The notes below the pieces were generated by a model. The model was not told the DNA's origin and searched no databases. It saw nothing but the letters and a program-made list of their open reading frames with translations. Position numbers and translations under genes: made by a program. From Polytrichum commune (Eukaryota > Streptophyta > Polytrichopsida > Polytrichales > Polytrichaceae), in the NCBI GenBank assembly GCA_950295325.1, contig OX485804.1:27840001-27900000 (forward strand): 60,000 nucleotides of DNA, read 5' to 3'. This document shows, piece after piece, positions 54,116 through 60,000 of the stretch; the first letter of the stretch is position 1; every line of letters begins with the position of its first letter.

Positions 54116-56905
54116 GGTGCGGGGGAGACGGCAGTTGCAGCAATTGCTGCTTTGATGTCGATGACGATGAGCGAAAGGGAAGGAAAGCAAGGGAAGCAAC
54201 ACAGAGCGTGCCATCCCTCCTCCATCGCTGTTGCTCCTCCTCCTCCTCATCATCATCAATCCACCCTCATCGCATTTCCATCGCCATTTCCATCTCCATC
54301 TCCATCCTACCAACTTATTTATTGTTGCTAAGTCATCTTCTATCCCGTCCCGTCCTTCGACTCACCGCTTCCCCTAAGCCCTGTCCTATTGTTGTTGGCT
54401 GGCCATGTGTGGCAAGGAGCGCACCAGCTGATTTGATCGCTTCGCCAGCCAGCCAGGTCAGCTAGTGTACAAACAGAAAAAAACCTGCTCCCACAATTGC
54501 CTCGCCTTACCCTTGGAAGTTCGATTGGGGGATTGCGGAGCAGGAATTGGAGCATTGCTCGGTAGCGTGTGGTGGCCACGGGGTGGGTTTCGTGTCTGGC
54601 GGTGTCACGGTTTTGCTCGATTGAAGGGTTGGTTTTACCTATTGGAGTGATTGTTGGAGGTGGTGGTGATTCTGGTTTGATTTGAATTCTGTTTTGTGTG
54701 CGAACGCTGTTGGATGTCCTCCAGACTCCAAACCCTGCGGAATTGAGTTGAGTTGGTGATGTGGAAATTGAGTTGGCCGTATAGAGGTGTGAGAGTAGTA
54801 GTAGCAGTAGTAGTAGGTCAGGCCTTATCTTATCCGTGTTGGTTGAATTGAATCTGGAGCTTCTGGAAATGTGCTTAAATGTCCCCGCCTATGACAGGAA
54901 ACAGGAATTTTATGTAGTAAGTATGTGTATGTGTCTATATGCATATATATATATATATATATATGTACATGTGATCTGAATTTGGTTTGATGGATGTGGC
55001 TAGGTGGAGGTTTTGATGCTGGATGAGCTCTACCTGTGAGGCCAGGTAAGCTATCCACAACACTAGTATCTGCCTACTTCTATCATACTTCATAGGCACG
55101 AATTGTGAATAATTCGAATGCGGACACGAATGATAAGAATTTAGGATGTCGAATCGAGAGTTAGGCTTGTCTCCCTGCTCCAAAACTCGCAAAAACGTTT
55201 CGCCGGAATACACCAACTGGAATCAGCGTTTGGTTGACGCATGAACTATTGATCGGTTCTTAGGTTGTGAACGTTTTCTCTCGTCAATCATTTCTCGGTA
55301 CTCTGGTTGTTATGCGGGCAATCCTCAATCCCGTGTTAGGTCTGTCCCGATCGAGCAATTAAGCCTCAAGCTACGGGACTAGCATTCATTCCCGGGGAAG
55401 AATCGAGCCTCGTTTTGTTTTGTTTTGTTTGTGTTTTTACAATGGACCCTATGAATCTGCTTGAGCATCTGTTCTGATGTGTATAGACATGCCATTGGCT
55501 TTCACTTTAGTAAGGGGCTGACTTTAAAGGATTGATTCTGGATTTCTTTGAAGCGTGTGGTTCAAGCAATCATATCAAGAGTTTTCCATTGGTTTTTGTT
55601 ATCTGTAATCCTTGATTTGAATCCTTCTCTTCACGTACAATTTGTTGTTGTTCTTACTCATAGTGATGGATCTCTTTGCTTGAGTCTGGGGTTTAGCGTC
55701 CTTTCCTATGGAGTCCTTGGGGCAAATTTGCGGGAGACTCTTCTATGGGACAATGTTGAGTCACTTGCGCATGAAGCAAGGTATATCTTAAGCGTCAGGT
55801 ATAAGCATCTTTGGTCTTAGGGTTTTTTCCCAAGTTCATTTTTCTATACTAAAACCCTACACGGTCTTCTGAGGTTCTTCAGTTGACAATAAAATACTTA
55901 GAGAAGTACCAAGTCTCCGAGGGCAAGGGTGAATGTTTCTACATGGCATCATGTGTCTAATCTGGTCAAATCTGGAAATTTAGTCGGAAGTTGAAATGAA
56001 GGTTTGTTGAATATCGTGCTCCATAAGAATAAAAATTCAGTGGTGTCTGTGTGTAATAACACCACAGCGGATTTGCTTTGTATTGGATTGTCTCAGAAGG
56101 TTGCAGGATTGGTGGTGTACAATCCAGGTGGCATCATACATCTTAGAAAATAACCTACGTCATTTGCTGTGTGTGCACTTTGTCCTCAACTTTGACTCTT
56201 CATGAAGGGGTAACTCTCAGGATGTTCATGTTTTGCGTGATGTTCCAAGTCTTGATGGAGCAAAATTTTCTGTTCATTTCTCTGCACTTTCAACCTCTTC
56301 TCCAAATCTAATTTTGTATGCTCCCTTCTCTGATGCAAACGTGACCTCCAAGGAATATGTTTCTCATCTGCTAGAAACTTCTGTGCTTCCAACTTCTGTG
56401 CTTCATATTATCGAAGGTTTGGATCAATTCTGGCGGTGATTCTGGGGTGCTTACATCTCAAGTTGCAAGTCACCAGTGTTTAATGTCGAGTTAGTGTTGA
56501 TACATATTCCTTCGGGTTCAATATCTTTTCAAGCCAACCCAACATTTAGTGACTGATTTATTCAACATTGATTCAACTCATAATTCAACCTTTTAGGTCT
56601 TCCAACTAAAGAATCTAGATACAAAATATTTAAATTGCAACCCTATGTTTGGTAGGCCAATACTCAATATTTTAGTTGGATGTGATTGAAGTGAATTGAT
56701 GATGATATGTGAATTTAGAGGTTTGGATGTAGAGATGGAGCTTGCAGATGAATGTGACAGTAGTATTGGAGTGTTAGGGTTGGCTCAAAACCAAGGCCTT
56801 AACCGGGTTCCCATGGGAACTCCAAGGTTAAGGCTGGAATAATGCTTGGAGAGCATTTGTTTTCTGGTGCACCTTAAAACTTATGGTCCACCCAGTCATA
56901 GGGGG
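54116..56905 (+). other. Possible gene of unknown identity; scattered coding-like segments
   Basis: After a CT/TCC-rich stretch (54215-54310) and a TA microsatellite (54943-54964) come three + segments with protein-like composition. Around 55665-55798: DGSLCLSLGFSVLSYG...LRETLLWDNVES, with a plausible GT donor after it. 56041-56151: NNTTADLLCIGLSQKVAGLV..., ending in a stop. 56220-56439: LRDVPSLDGAKFSVHFSALS...YVSHLLETSVLP...GLDQFWR, ending in a stop. I recognise none of them and could not join them into one frame. They could be exons, a pseudogene, or captured fragments. Confidence 0.35.
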
Positions 56906-57268
56906 CGTATCCGGGTGGACTGGATGTTTTCAATGAACCTAGAGGCTTGCCCTTGGGGGAGATTAGGTGCAAGCCAGCTTGTCCGCACCCTTTCATGGTG
57001 TTAGCCTTTGAAAGGAGGCAATATTCTTCAAAGTCCCTATAATTGTTGAGATCTGCGTTTCAGTATTACACGTACAATCATAGTGGAAGTATCCGGGTGG
57101 ACTGGATGTTTTCAACCCATCATCTGGGAACCCAGGGGCTTACCCTTGTGGGAGATTAGGTGCAGGCTGCCTTGTCCGCACCTGTTCAAGGTATTCACCT
57201 TTGCAAGGAGCAATATTCCTCTGGTCCCTGTATTCTTGTGATCTCCGTTTCGGAATTATATATAGAAT
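56906..57268. repeat. Two ~182-bp tandem units upstream of the 193-aa gene
   Basis: GTATCCGGGTGGACTGGATG begins units at about 56906 and 57087. Both continue GTTTTCAA, GGGAGATTAGGTGCA, CTTGTCCGCACC and AGGAGGCAATATTC-like words, and end in TCTGCGTTTCAGTATTA / TCTCCGTTTCGGAATTA. The copies differ at many positions. Confidence 0.8.
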
Positions 57269-57322
57269 TAGACTAACTTGATGATAAAGCAACACCATAA
57301 CTCACACCAGCGACACGATAGA

Positions 57323-57327
<5 letters not shown>

Positions 57328-57357
<30 letters not shown>
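57328..57357. repeat. (CT)n microsatellite in the promoter or 5' leader
   Basis: About 15 CT units 140 bases upstream of the start codon at 57495. CT/GA tracts near starts are common in plant leaders. Confidence 0.85.
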
Positions 57358-57360
<3 letters not shown>

Positions 57361-57494
57361 GGAGTGGTTTGACAGTTTCACTTGAACCCACAGCATTGTT
57401 GTGCATGTAGGGTTCTCAAGTTTTGCCAGCGGTGGTGAGACAAGTTTGGCCGTGGGGGAGAGTTTAACAACTTCAAACTCTCAAATTCCTCAAA

Positions 57495-58076
57495 ATGGCA
57501 CGAACTAAGTCACAGTTGGCATCCTCAAGCCCAACAACCATAACACCAGCCGGACAGGAAGCAATCCCTCCCTCAAACCCTAACTGCAGGTCTGAAACCA
57601 CCGACTTGCGGAAGGCAATGGAAGCCTTGAACCTTCGGCCTTTTTCCCTCAATTCAAGTGTAATAAACTTGGACATGCCTACTACTAACACTCAACAATT
57701 TGGGACCGACATTAGATCTAAGCTCATACAAGAAGAAACGGCGCTTGAAGATATGATCGTCGACCTAATTCTTGAAGGCCGATGGGAGGTTCTTCAACCT
57801 AATAGCGGCAAATCAGTTATTTTAGGTGATGGAAGATCGGTTTCAATAGGTTATCAGGAGGAGCCTGGTTGCAGCTATCGAACGTGGGAGTGGCACGGTC
57901 ACGTAATGGTGTATGAAGATGGAGAGGGTTATGTGCCCGAATACGTGTATGGAAACTATTTTGAGCCTTTGGAAGATGACGACGAATGTGAGCTAATTAA
58001 CATGAACCCAATTATTGGGTTGGGTGGAATCATTAGCAGGGCCTCAAGAGCTCCTCTTCCTAGTAAAGCCCTATAG
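57495..58076 (+). CDS. 193-aa conserved plant protein of unknown function, single exon
   Basis: The first ATG (57495) follows an adenine-rich context (CAAAATGG) and opens 193 codons to TAG at 58076. The N-terminal ~70 residues are Ser/Thr/Pro-rich and probably disordered. From about residue 70 there is a helical part (IRSKLIQEETALEDMIVDLI), then GRWEVLQPNSG, a Gly-rich turn, GCSYRTWEWHGHVMVYEDGE (125-144) and YVYGNYFEP (150-158), followed by an acidic patch. The RWEVL.PNSG...WEWHGH+M...GNYFE block recalls a family of uncharacterised plant proteins; this is memory, not a search. No signal peptide or membrane helix. Two tandem 182-bp units and a (CT)n tract lie just upstream. Confidence 0.75.
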   Translation: MARTKSQLASSSPTTITPAGQEAIPPSNPNCRSETTDLRKAMEALNLRPFSLNSSVINLDMPTTNTQQFGTDIRSKLIQEETALEDMIVDLILEGRWEVLQPNSGKSVILGDGRSVSIGYQEEPGCSYRTWEWHGHVMVYEDGEGYVPEYVYGNYFEPLEDDDECELINMNPIIGLGGIISRASRAPLPSKAL

Positions 58077-60000
58077 CTACAAAATAACCCTCACATTGCA
58101 GCTTTGTGCCATTTCAGATTTTACAATTTGATTCTTGGTAGTGCAGAGATTAGCCGCACATTCTTAGTGAACTTGAAGTTCAAATAATTTGAACAAACCA
58201 ATGAACCTGAATTTGTTGCTGCTGTGAAGTTATCTTCAACTTCACTCTTCCATGGTTCAGCTGAAGACCTGGATTGTATTGTTTTAGTGTTCATAGTTCT
58301 TAAAAGACCTGCAAGCATGAATAGTTAGGGAAAGAATCAATTGACTATCACACATTTTAAGAGTAATCCTCCACAACTGCCTGTGCATTGCTTGTTCAAT
58401 GATTTCAGCATTTTGTTTTTGTCAAACACCTATATCCACACCTGACTTGCTAATGGTTGAAGTCAAATCACAGCTCACATGGGCATGTTGATTCACATTT
58501 GCAGCTAGTAAATTAGAGAATATGTAAAAACGTTTTGAGCAGATGTTTGAAATCTTGTTTTGTTTGGAATTTCCTCATGTGTGTTGTTGCTTTGAGTTGA
58601 TAACTTTTTTCTAGGTTAAAAAATCTAGAGTGGAGTGGCGTAGAGGAATTCGCTTGCTGCCCGGTGCTAAGGTTTTGTGCCCTAAAAATCTTGATTATCT
58701 TGCAATAACCCTTTGAGGGGGCGTGAAACCTAGATTTTTGAATGGTGATGCCAACTTTGATGAGTTTTATTTGCTATAGCTGATACATATTATTTGGGGT
58801 AAGATGCAGCTGATGAGCACATGTTTGCAGGTTATTACTCACATGGGTACTCTAATTCTTCATCACTGTAAATTGTGGAGATATTCCAATCACATTCTAA
58901 TTACTTCAACCTGAAATCCAATTGCAATTCAAATCTTCGAAGCACAGAACCCTTGCACTGTAACCACTATACATTGGGCTTTTGATCATTCTTTGACTTG
59001 TCATGAGATCTTCATTTTCCCTTTGACATCAGACTTTTATCACAACCACTTTACACTCTAGCTTGGATGAAAGCTTGTCAAATCCAACTACCAAACTCCC
59101 ACAAGTGCAAGTTCGAGTGCTCAACTCCAGAGTTGAGCTCTAGTGTAAAGGGACCTTCACACATACTGCACTTGATCTTAACCTTAACCATTGGGTTGAG
59201 AAAGATTTGCTTCAACTTCAGATTAGGTGTACTTCCACCACCTCCTCATCTATATCGAATTGTAAGCTACTAGCTTGGACCCATGCCATCCCAACATCAT
59301 ATCACATATGCACATAAAGTCTCAACCTCCTAAGTCCATGCAATCATATGCCCCCATGCTCATAAACCCCCCCCCCCCCCCCCCAACTCTTGATCCACCA
59401 CTATGCCCCACCTGCATACCATGCCACCTCCTTGGGGTTTCCTCACCATACCCACCTTCTACACCCGTGATCCAATCACCATCTCACTTTTTTTTAGTGG
59501 TCACAAGTTTTTTGGGGCGTAATTTTAGCATGTGGCCCTTTCTCTTGCAAACTTTAATTTATTTTTAGGCAAGAATGGTAGGGAACAATAGGGCAACAAC
59601 CACTACACTCACCACCACCGTCACCATGTCTTTCATTGTATCTAGATGGGACAACTAAAGTCCACCAAGCATAATGTTCTACACTTTTGACATACACTTC
59701 TCGCATCTTTGTCAATAAGGTAAGTGGACCTAATTTGGTCACTTATCTTAGGTGAACACCTACATTTGAGTGATGTTTAGGTGGGACCTAAGAATAGACA
59801 CCAAAACAAACACATGTTTAAAGAGATAGGAGTGTGTGCTCAAAGGTTGCTAACATGTGGTTCAAAAGTCAACACAATTGGGGGGACTTGTATGATCATA
59901 AATAGAACCTATGCTTTGATCTAGAATAATAGCATTCATTCAAGTTACAAAAATATTGAGAAAAATAGCTACATCCTTGATTTGGATATTGCTAATCAAC
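58077..60000. other. 3' flank, no gene recognised
   Basis: Unremarkable sequence. A run of about 17 C lies at 59368-59385. Words at 59745-59850 (AACACATGTTTAAAGAGATA, CTTAGGTGAACACC) recall repeat family C read in the opposite orientation. The short ORFs are unsupported. Confidence 0.35.

Noticed and set aside
53932-54465. 177-codon ORF over the tandem array
   Set aside because: It reads through degenerate repeats and a TCC/CT-rich tract, other frames are also open, and it starts at a non-ATG codon.
55665-55798. Lipid or sphingosine kinase fragment (SYGVLG...LRETLLW)
   Set aside because: The resemblance to the kinase 'GFxGD...ESEKxRW' block is superficial and key residues do not line up.

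Overview
This is a nuclear fragment of a land-plant genome. It is repeat-rich, mostly AT-rich, with few genes, GT-AG introns, and transposon lineages typical of plants: an OTA-type (Athila/Tat-like) Ty3 element, a CACTA element with DUF8039-like and DUF4216-like domains, a pogo-like element and many MITEs. I cannot name the species.

Layout. 1-4173 is a patchwork of MITEs, including a hAT-like element nested in another repeat, plus a decayed Ty3 reverse-transcriptase fossil. 4174-18948 is one complete, apparently very young LTR retrotransposon on the minus strand: two 1,920-bp LTRs, TSD ATGCC, tRNA-Asp-type PBS, two small leader ORFs, a fused gag-pol, and a 955-aa ORF between pol and the 3' LTR. 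19325-21440 holds a fold-back repeat and an internally deleted pogo-like element with perfect TA flanks. 22585-30369 is an 11-exon gene for a HAD-type 5'-nucleotidase-domain protein (552 aa), preceded by four ~230-bp tandem repeats and ending inside a MITE. 31765-34151 (minus) is a three-exon gene for a 68-aa protein resembling the B9/NDUFA3 subunit of mitochondrial complex I; no single ORF shows it, and its first intron holds three ~400-bp tandem units. 34430-41862 is MITEs and LTR-like debris. 41868-47424 is a defective CACTA transposon (TSD GTT) with a nested solo-LTR-like block. 47660-53637 is more MITEs and a three-unit tandem array. 53638-58076 contains two further tandem-repeat blocks, some unassigned coding-like segments and a single-exon 193-aa gene resembling conserved plant proteins of unknown function.

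How it works together. The three credible host genes are separated by transposons. Each has short tandem duplications close to its 5' end (upstream, or in intron 1), which could alter promoter or enhancer dosage. The most distinctive object is the retrotransposon. It has an unusual multi-ORF layout: leader ORFs and gag-pol in three different frames lying almost end to end, a coiled-coil ORF in the envelope position, and a recurrent GGCTATAGCC-type motif restricted to the LTRs and 3' third. Exon-intron structures were worked out by hand from splice consensus and reading-frame continuity; no database search was possible.
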